From the NCBI RefSeq assembly GCF_003269065.1, contig NZ_QLTA01000007.1:62001-126000 (forward strand): 64,000 nucleotides of DNA, given 5' to 3'. Positions 32,544 through 41,038 of this stretch are shown here, one piece after another. A model generated the notes under the pieces. It saw only the letters and a program-made list of their open reading frames with translations, had not been told where the DNA came from and did not search any database. This DNA is from Paracidovorax anthurii. GTDB lineage: Bacteria; Pseudomonadota; Gammaproteobacteria; Burkholderiales; Burkholderiaceae_C. The position numbers and the translations under genes are program-made. How positions within the stretch are numbered: position 1 is the first letter of the stretch; every line of letters starts with the position of its first letter.

Positions 32544-33497
32544 TCAGCGGCTTTTGGGGGGTGATCCGGCCTCCGTGGCCAGCCCCGCGGCCACGTGGTC
32601 GATCCAGGCCCGCGTGCGCGGTGGCAGGAAGCGGTTGGGTGGGTACAGCAGCCAGGCCGTGCCCGAGTAGGCCGTGTCGTGCCGCCAGCCGGCCAGCACG
32701 CGCACCAGTGCGCCGCTCTCCAGCGCCGCGCGCGCGGCGAAGCCCGGCAGGCTGGCGATGCCCAGGCCCGCCAGGGCCGCGTCGCGCCGCATCTCGCTGT
32801 GGTTGGCCGCGTAGCGCCCGCGCACGGCCACCGTGGCCTGCTCTGCCGCGCGTCCGGCGCCCCGCGCGAAGCGCCAGCGCCGGTCGTGCGCGTCCTCGCC
32901 CAGGCAGATGCAGTCGTGCCCCGCCAGATCGCGCGGATGCCGTGGCGTGCCGCGCCGCTCCAGGTAGGCGGGGCTGGCGCAGACGATGTGCTCCACCGCC
33001 TCCAGCGGCCGGCCCGCCAGCCCGGGCGGCGGCGCGTCGGTGATGCGGATCGCCAGATCGATGTCCTCGCCGAACAGGTCCACCACGCGGTCGGTGACGA
33101 CGAGTTGCACGTCCACCTGCGGATGCGCGGCCAGGAAGGGCGCCACCAGCGGGTGGATGCGCTGGCGCGCATAGGCCTTGGGCGCGCTCATGCGGACCAG
33201 CCCCTGCGGGGTGGCGCCGTGGTGCGCGTCGGCCAGTTGCAGCACCTCGCGCGCGGCGGCCTCCAGCGCCATGCAGCGCGCGTGGGCCGCGTGGCCCGCC
33301 GCCGTCAGCCGCAGCCGGCGCGTGGTGCGCTCCAGCAGCCGCACGCGCAGCACCCCCTCCAGCCGCGCCACCTGCCGGCTCACCGCCGAGGGCGTGAGCC
33401 CAAGCGTGCGCGCCGCGCCCGAGAAGCTGCCGGCCGCCACAACGCGGGCGAACACGGCCATGTCGGGCAGGCTGTCGAGGGCTTCATTCGTGCGCAT
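32544..33497 (-). CDS. LysR-family regulator, divergent from EamA exporter
   Basis: 317 residues. The winged helix (about 10-70) contains FARVVAAGSFSGAARTLGLT and PSAVSRQVARLE; the effector domain is of the CrgA/AaeR-like type. It is 67 bp from the divergent EamA gene. TGCCGATGGCA (33513-33523), a short inverted repeat in between, is a candidate site. The usual reading of this layout is control of the exporter by a small molecule, which is inference here. Confidence 0.87.
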   Translation of the reverse strand: MRTNEALDSLPDMAVFARVVAAGSFSGAARTLGLTPSAVSRQVARLEGVLRVRLLERTTRRLRLTAAGHAAHARCMALEAAAREVLQLADAHHGATPQGLVRMSAPKAYARQRIHPLVAPFLAAHPQVDVQLVVTDRVVDLFGEDIDLAIRITDAPPPGLAGRPLEAVEHIVCASPAYLERRGTPRHPRDLAGHDCICLGEDAHDRRWRFARGAGRAAEQATVAVRGRYAANHSEMRRDAALAGLGIASLPGFAARAALESGALVRVLAGWRHDTAYSGTAWLLYPPNRFLPPRTRAWIDHVAAGLATEAGSPPKSR

Positions 33498-33563
33498 GGG
33501 GAATCAATGCTGTGCCGATGGCATGGATTATCGATCCGGGCGCGTGAATCTACGATCCCCGCC

Positions 33564-34496
33564 ATGCCGTCATCCACGCCTTCTTCCTCCCGCGGCCCGG
33601 GCCCGCATGCCGCGCTCGTCCCGGGCCTCTCGGGTGCCGACGGGGCGCTGCTGCTCGTCGCCATCGTCTGGGGCACCAGTTATGGCGTGGCCAAGGGGGC
33701 GCTGGCGTTCTACCCCGTCTTCGGCTTCCTGGCGGTGCGCTTCCTGCTGGCGGCCGCGCTGCTGGCCCCCGTGGCGCTGCGCGGCACCACGCCCGCCCAG
33801 CGCCGCGCCGCGCTGTGCGCGGGGTTGCCGCTCGGGGTGCTGCTGATGGCCATCTTCGTGTGCGAGACCTATGGCGTGGCCCACACCCAGGCCAGCCATG
33901 CCGCGCTGCTCATCAGCCTGTGCGTGGTGCTCACGCCCTTCGCCGAATGGCTGCTGCTGGGCCGCAGGCCCGCGCCGGCGGTGTTCGGCGCCGCGGCGGT
34001 CTCGTTGCTCGGCGTGGCCCTGCTGACGGGGGGCTGGCGCATGGCGTGGGGCCGGGGCGACGCCCTGGTGCTGGCGGCCGCCGTGCTGCGCGCCCTGGCC
34101 GCCTGCGCCACCAGCCGGCTCGCGCGGCGCCACGCGCAGGCCCCCGTGCTGCTGCTGACGGCGGTGCAGTCCGCCGTGGTGGGCGGCGGCTGCCTGCTCG
34201 CGGCGGCATCGCTGCCGGGCGGCTTGCCCGCGCTGCCCGGGCAGGCGGCTTTCTGGGCCGCCTGCCTGTATATGGTGCTGGGCTGCACGGTGTTCGCTTT
34301 CATCGTGCAGAACCGGGCGCTGGCGCAGGGCGCGCCAAGCCGCGTGGGCCTGCTGATGGGCACGGAGCCGGCCTGGGGCGCCCTGTTCGCGGTGGTCTGG
34401 CTGGGCGAGAGCCTGGGCGCCACCGGCTGGCTGGGGGCGGCGCTGATCGTGGGCGCGGCGCTGTGGACGCTGCGCTGGCGACCCGGTGCCCCGTGA
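33564..34496 (+). CDS. EamA/DMT-family transporter
   Basis: 310 residues from ATG 33564. Ten predicted membrane helices in two EamA repeats (about 25-150 and 160-300), with IVWGTSYGVAKGALAF in the first and LGCTVFAFIVQNRALAQG in the second. An inner-membrane exporter of metabolites such as amino acids. Likely regulated by the divergent LysR gene. Confidence 0.87.
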   Translation: MPSSTPSSSRGPGPHAALVPGLSGADGALLLVAIVWGTSYGVAKGALAFYPVFGFLAVRFLLAAALLAPVALRGTTPAQRRAALCAGLPLGVLLMAIFVCETYGVAHTQASHAALLISLCVVLTPFAEWLLLGRRPAPAVFGAAAVSLLGVALLTGGWRMAWGRGDALVLAAAVLRALAACATSRLARRHAQAPVLLLTAVQSAVVGGGCLLAAASLPGGLPALPGQAAFWAACLYMVLGCTVFAFIVQNRALAQGAPSRVGLLMGTEPAWGALFAVVWLGESLGATGWLGAALIVGAALWTLRWRPGAP

Positions 34497-34606
34497 GCGC
34501 CCAGTAACCGCCCCGTGATCGTGTGGCACCGGGCGCCGGGCATGCGGGCCGCCGTGGATACTGGAGGGCCTCCCCGTTCCCTTCCTTGCGCTGCCCCTGC
34601 CCGACC

Positions 34607-35098
34607 ATGCCGACCCCTCCGCCCCGCCCGTCCCCTCCGCCCGCCCGCGCGCTGCGGGCCATCGCCGGCTTCGAGGCGCTCAAGGGCGCGCTGGCGCTGG
34701 CGGCCGGCATGGGGCTGCTGGGGCTGGCGCACCACGACCTGCACCGGGTCGCGGTGGCCCTGATCGGGCACGTGGGGCTGGACCCGGGGGCGCACTACCC
34801 GTCCCTGCTGCTCTCGCGCATCGACCTCTGGGCGCAGGCGGACCTGCGGCCGCTGCTGGCGGCGGTCTCCGCCTATGCGGCGGTGCGCTTCCTGGAGGCC
34901 TACGGCCTGTGGACCGCCCGGGCCTGGGGCGAATGGCTGGGCGCGCTGTCGGGGGCGCTCTACATCCCGTTCGAGCTGCGGCACTGGCTGCACCATCCCA
35001 CGCTGGCCGCCACCGCCGTGATCGCGCTCAACGCGGTGGTGGTGGGCTATCTGGGGTGGCGGCTGTGGGCGCGCCGGGAGGCCGCGCCACCGGCCTGA
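34607..35098 (+). CDS. DUF2127 membrane protein
   Basis: 163 residues from ATG 34607. About four membrane helices. The DUF2127 pattern includes LRAIAGFEALKGALALAAG, HHDLHRVAVALIGHVG and EAYGLWTARAWGEWLGALSG. Function unknown. It is a single gene with 131 bp before the histidine kinase. Confidence 0.85.
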   Translation: MPTPPPRPSPPPARALRAIAGFEALKGALALAAGMGLLGLAHHDLHRVAVALIGHVGLDPGAHYPSLLLSRIDLWAQADLRPLLAAVSAYAAVRFLEAYGLWTARAWGEWLGALSGALYIPFELRHWLHHPTLAATAVIALNAVVVGYLGWRLWARREAAPPA

Positions 35099-35229
35099 CA
35101 CCGACCGGGTGCGGATCGAGGCCGCCCGCCCGGCGCGGCGATTGCGTCACAATCCGACCCCTTGGGCCCGGCGGAAAGCGGCCGAGCGCGAACCGCGCGC
35201 CGGGCCTGTCCTGGGGGGAGGTTTCCACA

Positions 35230-37461
35230 TTGACCCATTCGTCCGCTCCGATTCCGGTGCCGCCGCAGGGCGGGGGCGCGCACGTCCCGCCGGCACCGGC
35301 CGACGACATGGCGCAGCGCCTGCGTGCGCTGGAGGCGCGCGAGGCGTACCTGCGCTTCGCCGCGCGGGCCGGGCGCCTGGGGCTGTGGGAGCTGGACCTC
35401 GACACGCTCGAACTCACCAGCTCGGAGGTCTGCCGCGAGAACTTCGGGCGCGCGCCCGACGAGCCGCTCAGCTACGCGCAGGTGCTGGCGGCGGTGCACC
35501 CCGATGACGCCGCGCGCATGCAGGCCGCGGTGGATCACACCATCGCCACCGGGGAGGAATACGCCATCGACTACCGCGTGGTCTTCCCGGACGGGCGCAT
35601 CCGCTGGGTGAACGTGCGGGCGCAGCGGTGGACCGACGCGCAGGGCCGGCCGATCCGCATGGCCGGCACGTCGCACGACATCACCGAGCAGGTGATCGTC
35701 GAGCGCCGCATCCAGGCCATGCTGCAGCTCGACGACAGCTTCCGCCTGCTCGAAGACCCGGCCGACATGGCCTACGAGGCATCGCGCCTGCTCGGCGAGG
35801 CGCTGGACGTGGGCCGCGCGGGCTATGGCGACATCGATGCGGGCACGCGCACGCTCCACATCGCGCGCGACTGGACCGCGCCGGGCATCCGCTCGGCCCA
35901 GGGCCCGCACCACCTGCCCGACTACGGCAGCTTCGTGGAAGACCTGCTGCGCGGCCACATCGTCGTCATCGCCGACACGGCCACCCACGAGAGCACCGCG
36001 CCCCACCCGGAGCCGATGGCCGCCGTGCAGACGCGGGCGCTGGTGAACCTGCCGCTCATCGAGGGCGGCCGGCTGGTGGCGATGCTGTTCATCAACCATC
36101 CCGTGCCGCGCGTGTGGACGCCGCCGGAGCTGGCTTTCATCCGGGCGGTGGCGCACCGCACGCGCATGGCCGTGCAGCGCCGCCTGGCCGAGCGGCAGCT
36201 GCGCGCCCTCGCCGACACGCTGGAGAGCAAGGTCGAGGCGCGCACGCGCGAGCTGATGGCCACCGAAGAGGCGCTGCGCCAGGCCCAGAAGATGGAGGCC
36301 GTGGGCCAGCTCACCGGCGGCATCGCGCACGACTTCAACAACCTGCTCGCGGGGATCATCGCGAGCCTCGACCTGCTGCGGCTGCGCGCCGGGCAGCAGC
36401 GCTACGACGAGCTCGGGCGCTACATCGACACCGCGCACCGCTCGGCCAAGCGCGCCGCCGCGCTCACCCACCGGCTGCTCGCGTTCTCGCGGCGCCAGAC
36501 GCTCGCGCCGCGCGTGGTGGACCTGAACCAGCTCGTCCTCGGCATGCACGAGCTGGTGCAGCGCACCGTGGGCCCGGGCATCGACGTGGTGTTCGGCGCC
36601 ACGCCCGGCCTGTGGGCCGTGCGCGCCGACGCGGGGCAGATCGAGAACTCGCTGCTGAACCTGTGCATCAACGCGCGCGACGCCATGCCCCACGGCGGCA
36701 CGCTGCGCATCCTCGCCGCCAACCACCACCTGGACGGCGCCCGGCCGCAGGCCTGCGGCGTGCGGGCGGGCGACTACGTCGCGCTGGCCGTGGCCGATAC
36801 CGGCGCCGGCATGCCGGCGGAGGTGGCCGCGCGCGCGTTCGAGCCCTTCTTCACCACCAAGCCCATCGGCCAGGGCACCGGGCTCGGGCTGTCGATGGTG
36901 TACGGCTTCGCGCGGCAGTCGGGCGGCTCGGCCTCCATCGCCTCGGCCGAGGGCGAGGGCACCACGATCACGCTCTGGCTGCCCCGGCACGACGGCCCGG
37001 TGCCGGCCGATGGCGCCGCGCCGGGCGAGGAGGCACCACCACCGCCGCTGGTGCCGGGCGCGCCGCCGGCGGGCGCGCGGGGCGCCGCGCCGTGCATCCT
37101 GGTGGTGGACGACGAGCCCGCGGTGCGCGCCATGGTGGCCGATGCGCTGCGCGAACACGGCTACGAGGTCGTGGAGGCCGCGGACGGCCCCGCGGCCCTG
37201 GAGGCGCTGCGCGCCGACGGCCCGCTGGACCTGCTGCTCACCGACGTGGGCCTGCCCGGCGGCATGAACGGCCGGCAGGTGGCCGACGCCGGCCGCGTGC
37301 TGCGCCCGGGCCTGCCGGTGCTGTTCATCACGGGCTATGCCGAACAGGCCGTGATCGGCGAGCGCGACCTGGAGCCGGGCATGGGCGTGCTCACCAAGCC
37401 CTTCGACCTGGGCGCGCTGGCCGCGCGCGTGGCCTCGGCGCTTGTGGGCGCCAGGGCCTGA
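35230..37461 (+). CDS. hybrid sensor histidine kinase (PAS-GAF-HisKA-HATPase-REC)
   Basis: 743 residues from TTG 35230, chosen because GGGGGGAGG lies eight bases upstream; no ATG fits. Domains in order: PAS/PAC (about 45-160; [20 protein letters not shown] and [12 protein letters not shown]), GAF (about 170-320), a coiled linker (about 325-355), HisKA with the phosphorylated His in [13 protein letters not shown], HATPase_c (N in [16 protein letters not shown], then [19 protein letters not shown]), and a C-terminal receiver ([23 protein letters not shown]). There are no membrane helices, so it is a cytosolic sensor. There is no separate regulator nearby. Confidence 0.9.
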   Translation: MTHSSAPIPVPPQGGGAHVPPAPADDMAQRLRALEAREAYLRFAARAGRLGLWELDLDTLELTSSEVCRENFGRAPDEPLSYAQVLAAVHPDDAARMQAAVDHTIATGEEYAIDYRVVFPDGRIRWVNVRAQRWTDAQGRPIRMAGTSHDITEQVIVERRIQAMLQLDDSFRLLEDPADMAYEASRLLGEALDVGRAGYGDIDAGTRTLHIARDWTAPGIRSAQGPHHLPDYGSFVEDLLRGHIVVIADTATHESTAPHPEPMAAVQTRALVNLPLIEGGRLVAMLFINHPVPRVWTPPELAFIRAVAHRTRMAVQRRLAERQLRALADTLESKVEARTRELMATEEALRQAQKMEAVGQLTGGIAHDFNNLLAGIIASLDLLRLRAGQQRYDELGRYIDTAHRSAKRAAALTHRLLAFSRRQTLAPRVVDLNQLVLGMHELVQRTVGPGIDVVFGATPGLWAVRADAGQIENSLLNLCINARDAMPHGGTLRILAANHHLDGARPQACGVRAGDYVALAVADTGAGMPAEVAARAFEPFFTTKPIGQGTGLGLSMVYGFARQSGGSASIASAEGEGTTITLWLPRHDGPVPADGAAPGEEAPPPPLVPGAPPAGARGAAPCILVVDDEPAVRAMVADALREHGYEVVEAADGPAALEALRADGPLDLLLTDVGLPGGMNGRQVADAGRVLRPGLPVLFITGYAEQAVIGERDLEPGMGVLTKPFDLGALAARVASALVGARA

Positions 37462-37477
37462 GAACATGCTCTGAAGG
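37459..37477. repeat. TGAGA-ACA-CTGAA short repeat, copy 2
   Basis: TGAGAACATGCTCTGAAGG begins with the TGA stop of the histidine kinase. It is shorter than the copies at 31293 and 60092. Confidence 0.4.
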
Positions 37478-37542
37478 GCGGGCCATCGGATTTCTCCCGC
37501 AGGCCAGGGCGTGGCGCAGGCTGCATGAAACCTTCGCCATGC

Positions 37543-37564
37543 AGACAGAGGCCCATCTCTGTCT
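37543..37564. repeat. 8-bp-stem hairpin, possibly a degenerate 105-bp repeat
   Basis: AGACAGAG-GCCCAT-CTCTGTCT is a perfect hairpin. The flanks CCTTCGCCAT (37531-37540) and GATCGCCAGCCCGCGT resemble the ends of the 105-bp repeat, so this may be a decayed fourth copy. Confidence 0.35.
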
Positions 37565-37675
37565 CGTCGATCGCCAGCCCGCGTGGGCACAAAAAGCCCC
37601 GCGCGGCGCGGCCGGAGGGTGGGTGGCACAATGCCCGGCGCCCTTTTTCCCCTCTCCAGAAAGCACCTCCGCGCC

Positions 37676-38383
37676 ATGTTCACAGGCATCGTCCAAGCCA
37701 CCGCCACCCTCGCCGACCTGCAGGACCGCGAGGGGTTGCGCACCTTCGTGATCGAGTTCCCGGCGGGCTTCTGCGAAGGGCTCGCCATCGGCGCCAGCGT
37801 GGCCGTGGATGGCGTGTGCCTTACGGTGACCGAACTGCGCTCGCCCACCGCCGCAGCGTTCGACGTGATGCTGCAGAGCCTGAACGTGACCACGCTGGGC
37901 GGCTACGCCCAGGGGCGGCGCGTGAACGTGGAGCGCGCCGCGAAGGACGGCGCCGAGATCGGCGGCCACCCGCTCTCGGGCCACATCGATTTCCCGGCCG
38001 TGCTGGAGAGCGTGCGCGATTCGGAGAACAACCGCGTGTGGCGCGTGGCCGTGCCGCCCGCGTTCCGCAAATACGTCTTCGCCAAGGGCTACATCGCCCT
38101 GCACGGCGCGAGCCTCACGGTCTCGGAGGTGAACCGCTCCGAGGGCTGGTTCGAGGTCTGGCTCATTCCCGAGACGCGGCGCGCCACCGTGTTCGAGGCC
38201 ATGGCGCCGGGCGACCGGCTCAACGTGGAGATCGAGCGCAGCACCCAGGTGGTGGTGGACACCGTGCGCGAAGCCGTCGAGGAAAGCCTGGGCGGCCTGC
38301 GCCCGGTGCTGGAGGCGCTGCTGCGCGAGAAGGGCCTGTCGCTGGAGGATTTCGTGCAGCCGCCCGCCGGGCTGCCCCGCTGA
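37676..38383 (+). CDS. ribE: riboflavin synthase alpha-type protein
   Basis: 235 residues from ATG 37676 (MFTGIVQATATLADLQDREG). Two lumazine-binding barrels (about 1-95 and 96-195). Family motifs: MFTGIVQ, VAVDGVCLTVT, GGHPLSGHID in repeat 2, and GASLTVSEV. The enzyme joins two lumazines into riboflavin. A C-terminal tail of about 45 residues (ending FVQPPAGLPR) goes beyond the usual 200-215. There are no other rib genes and no FMN-riboswitch-like sequence upstream, so this may be a second, stand-alone copy or a lumazine-binding paralog. Confidence 0.85.
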   Translation: MFTGIVQATATLADLQDREGLRTFVIEFPAGFCEGLAIGASVAVDGVCLTVTELRSPTAAAFDVMLQSLNVTTLGGYAQGRRVNVERAAKDGAEIGGHPLSGHIDFPAVLESVRDSENNRVWRVAVPPAFRKYVFAKGYIALHGASLTVSEVNRSEGWFEVWLIPETRRATVFEAMAPGDRLNVEIERSTQVVVDTVREAVEESLGGLRPVLEALLREKGLSLEDFVQPPAGLPR

Positions 38384-38429
38384 GGCCTCCGCGGGCGCCC
38401 GAGGGGCCGGTTGGGAGCGTTTCAGGCTC

Positions 38430-38475
38430 CATGTCGCCGTGTTTGCTGGATTGTTTGCTATTGAAGATGTAGCGT
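38430..38475. repeat. ATGTCGCC/TTGCTAT hairpin repeat, copy C
   Basis: CATGTCGCCGTG followed by TTGCTAT (38455-38461) and a weak right arm (TGTAGCGTG). It lies between the convergent riboflavin synthase and diguanylate cyclase genes. Confidence 0.7.
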
Positions 38476-38491
38476 GCGTGCCGAGTGGCGC

Positions 38492-40228
38492 TCAGGCCGC
38501 TATCACCCGGTTGCGGCCCGCGTGCTTGGCGCGGTAGAGCGCCGCGTCGGCCTCCGAGAGCAGGTGGTCCAGCCCCAGCCCGTGGTGCTGCGACGCGGCC
38601 ACGCCCACGCTCGCCGTGAGCACGGCGCTCCCGCCCGAGGGCAGCGGCACCCGCACGGCCGCGATGGCCTGGCGCAGTTCCTCGGCCCGCGCCAGGCCCG
38701 GGATGGCCTCGCAGGGGCCCAGCAGCACCACGAATTCCTCGCCGCCGTGGCGGGCCGCCAGGTCGCCGGAGCGCAGCGCGGCGCGCACCGCCTGCGCCAC
38801 GGCGCGCAGGGCCTCGTCGCCGGCCGCATGGCCTTCCCGGTCGTTGAAGGCCTTGAAGCGGTCCACGTCGAGCAGCATGACCACCACCCCGAAGCGGTGG
38901 CGGTGCGCCTGGGCGATGCGTTCGCGCGCGGCGGTGAAGAACGCGCGCCGGTTGGGCAGCCCGGTGAGGAAGTCGGTGAGCGACTGCTCGCGCAGCTGCG
39001 CGATGAGGCCGTCGCGCTCGCGCTCCAGCACCTGGCGCGCGCGCGTTTGGTCCTGCAGGGCGCGCACCGCGCCGATCACGGCGGCGATCTCGTCGTTGGC
39101 GGCGGGGCGGGGCAGGGGCGCGTCGAGCCGGTTGTGCGCCAGGGCCTCCAGCGCCCGGGTGGTCTGGACCAGCGGCCGCAGCACCCGCCGGTGCATGACC
39201 ACCAGCGCGCCCGCCAGCGCCGCCCACAGCGCGGCCGAGGCGGCGACCACGGCCAGCAGGCTGCGCAGCGCGCGCTCGCGCGCGTCGGCGGCTTCCGCCT
39301 GGAGGCGGGCCAGCATCCGGTCGCGCAGCTCCAGCACCTTCGCCATCTCGGGCACGTAGCGCGCGGCGAACTCGGCCGCCGTGGTGCCGTAGCGCCCGTC
39401 GGTCTCGCCGGCGGCCATCACCGGCCCCACGATGGACTGCATCGCATGGCTGAAGTACCCCTGCTGCACTTCCTTCCAGGCCTGGGCGATGTCGGTCGGC
39501 ACGTCCTGGCGGGCGAGCCGCTGCTCCAGCAGGAACTCCAGCGCCTGGATGCGCCCGCGCGTCTGCTCGATGGCGCGCCGGTCCTCCGCCGTGAAGGGCT
39601 GCTGCCGCGCCAGCGCCGCCGTGAAGTGCGAGCCCAGCAGGCCCGCGTGCTCGCGCAGCTCGGCCGTGACCCGCAGCGCCTGCACGTCGCCGTCCAGCGC
39701 CGGCTGGGAGGCGCGCACGGCCTGGATGAGCGCGCTGGTGGCGGGGGCGAGCATGGGCACCACGGCCACCAGCCCATAGACGCTGGCGCGCACCTGCGCG
39801 GGCGTGCGCTCGGCCCGGGGCAGCGCGATGGTCGCATCGGCCATGGCCCGGGCCTGCGCGAGCGCCTCGGTGGCCGCGTCCACGTCGCGCGGCGCGGCAT
39901 CGGCCTGCGGTGCGGGGGCGCGGGCCTCCAGTCTCTCGCGCAGCGCGCGCAAGGCCTGGTCGGTGCGCGCCCGGGCCTGCGCGAGCGCGGCGACGGCCTG
40001 CGTGTCGGGCGGGTTGTCGGCCGCGCCCAGCCGGGCATTCGTGGGCCCGCGCTCGCGCGACACCATCTCCGCGGCGACCAGGCCCAGCCGCAGGTCCGCC
40101 AGGGCGTGCTCGCCCGCCTCGGCCGCGCGCCACGACCGCCACTCCGCCAGCGTCCCGCGCACGGCCAGCGTGGCCGTCACGGCGGCCAGCAGGATGCCCA
40201 GGAGGCGCAGCAGAAGATTCAGGGACAT
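38492..40228 (-). CDS. membrane diguanylate cyclase (HAMP-GGDEF)
   Basis: 578 residues. A membrane helix at about 5-22, a long periplasmic helical sensor (about 30-325), a second membrane helix (LLAVVAASAALWAALAGALV), HAMP (about 350-400), and GGDEF (about 420-575). The active site is RHGGEEFVVLL, so the cyclase should be active. RSGD lies five residues before it, an intact product-inhibition site. It makes c-di-GMP from two GTP. The signal sensed by the helical periplasmic part is unknown. Confidence 0.9.
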   Translation of the reverse strand: MSLNLLLRLLGILLAAVTATLAVRGTLAEWRSWRAAEAGEHALADLRLGLVAAEMVSRERGPTNARLGAADNPPDTQAVAALAQARARTDQALRALRERLEARAPAPQADAAPRDVDAATEALAQARAMADATIALPRAERTPAQVRASVYGLVAVVPMLAPATSALIQAVRASQPALDGDVQALRVTAELREHAGLLGSHFTAALARQQPFTAEDRRAIEQTRGRIQALEFLLEQRLARQDVPTDIAQAWKEVQQGYFSHAMQSIVGPVMAAGETDGRYGTTAAEFAARYVPEMAKVLELRDRMLARLQAEAADARERALRSLLAVVAASAALWAALAGALVVMHRRVLRPLVQTTRALEALAHNRLDAPLPRPAANDEIAAVIGAVRALQDQTRARQVLERERDGLIAQLREQSLTDFLTGLPNRRAFFTAARERIAQAHRHRFGVVVMLLDVDRFKAFNDREGHAAGDEALRAVAQAVRAALRSGDLAARHGGEEFVVLLGPCEAIPGLARAEELRQAIAAVRVPLPSGGSAVLTASVGVAASQHHGLGLDHLLSEADAALYRAKHAGRNRVIAA

Positions 40229-40421
40229 GGCGAGACAGCGGCCTGGCGAGGGCCTGGGTGAAGGGGGCGGACTAAGTCAATGGTTATCGGCTTATGGTTT
40301 GCGATGTTGACACTCTATTACATTCGGGTTTCACGGCCCTGTCGCGGGCGGGCGGGCCCACAATGCGCGGGCCGTCGCCTTCGGTGCATCTTCCTCGCCC
40401 CCCGGCCTTTCGGCCATTGCC

Positions 40422-40952
40422 ATGAACGCATCCCCCGACGCTTCTCCGCCGGCGCCCACCGTGCGCGCGCTCGTGCCCTCCGACCTGCCCGACCTGCTGG
40501 CGGTGCAGCTCGCCTGCTATGGCGAAGGCTTCGTCGAGAGCGGCGAGGTGTTCGCCCGCCGGCTGGCGAGCCCCGTGAACCGCTCGCTGGCCCTGGAGCG
40601 CGGCGGCGCGGTGCATGCCTATCTGGCCGCGTACGGGTCGCTGCTGGACAAGGTGACGCCGCTGCACGGCGATTTCGAGGCCCCGCCGTGCCCGCCCGAC
40701 ACACTCTACCTGCACGACATGGCCGTGCGGCCCGACTGCGCCGGCCAGGGGCTGGCCCGCGCGCTGCTGGAGCCGATGTGGCGGCGGGGGCGCGAAGCCG
40801 GCCTGCGCCACACGGCGCTGGTCGCGGTGCAGGGCTCCCGGGGCTACTGGGAGCGCCGAGGCTATGCCGTGCGCGCGCTGGAAGACCCGGCGCAGCGCGC
40901 CCGCCTGGCGGGCTACGGGCCGCAGGCGGTGTACATGGCGCGGCTTCTGTAG
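40422..40952 (+). CDS. GNAT-family N-acetyltransferase
   Basis: 176 residues. The GNAT fold begins TVRALVPSDLPDLLAVQLAC; acetyl-CoA binding is in LYLHDMAVRPDCAGQGLARAL, and motif B contains HTALVAVQGSRGYWERRGY. The substrate is unknown. Divergent from the diguanylate cyclase, with 193 bp between; convergent with the effector candidate across a VNTR. Confidence 0.85.
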   Translation: MNASPDASPPAPTVRALVPSDLPDLLAVQLACYGEGFVESGEVFARRLASPVNRSLALERGGAVHAYLAAYGSLLDKVTPLHGDFEAPPCPPDTLYLHDMAVRPDCAGQGLARALLEPMWRRGREAGLRHTALVAVQGSRGYWERRGYAVRALEDPAQRARLAGYGPQAVYMARLL

Positions 40953-40974
40953 GCCCGGGTGCCGCGGCCCGCTG

Positions 40975-41037
40975 CCTTGTGGGTCTTGTGGGCCTTGTGG
41001 GCCTTGTGGGCCTTGTGGGCCTTGTGGGCCTTGTGGG
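40975..41037. repeat. 9-bp VNTR, seven units of CCTTGTGGG
   Basis: Seven perfect tandem units, except that the second starts with T. It fills the gap between the acetyltransferase stop and the stop of the minus-strand effector candidate (TGA at 41039-41041). Read on the minus strand it encodes Gly-Pro-Gln triplets in one frame. The copy number is likely to vary among strains. Confidence 0.9.
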
Positions 41038-41038
41038 T

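Noticed and set aside
37462-37675. FMN riboswitch upstream of the riboflavin synthase gene
   Set aside because: The conserved RFN-element blocks are not present; only a short hairpin is seen.
40975-41037. CRISPR-like array
   Set aside because: Units are 9 bp and contiguous with no spacers; it is a simple VNTR.
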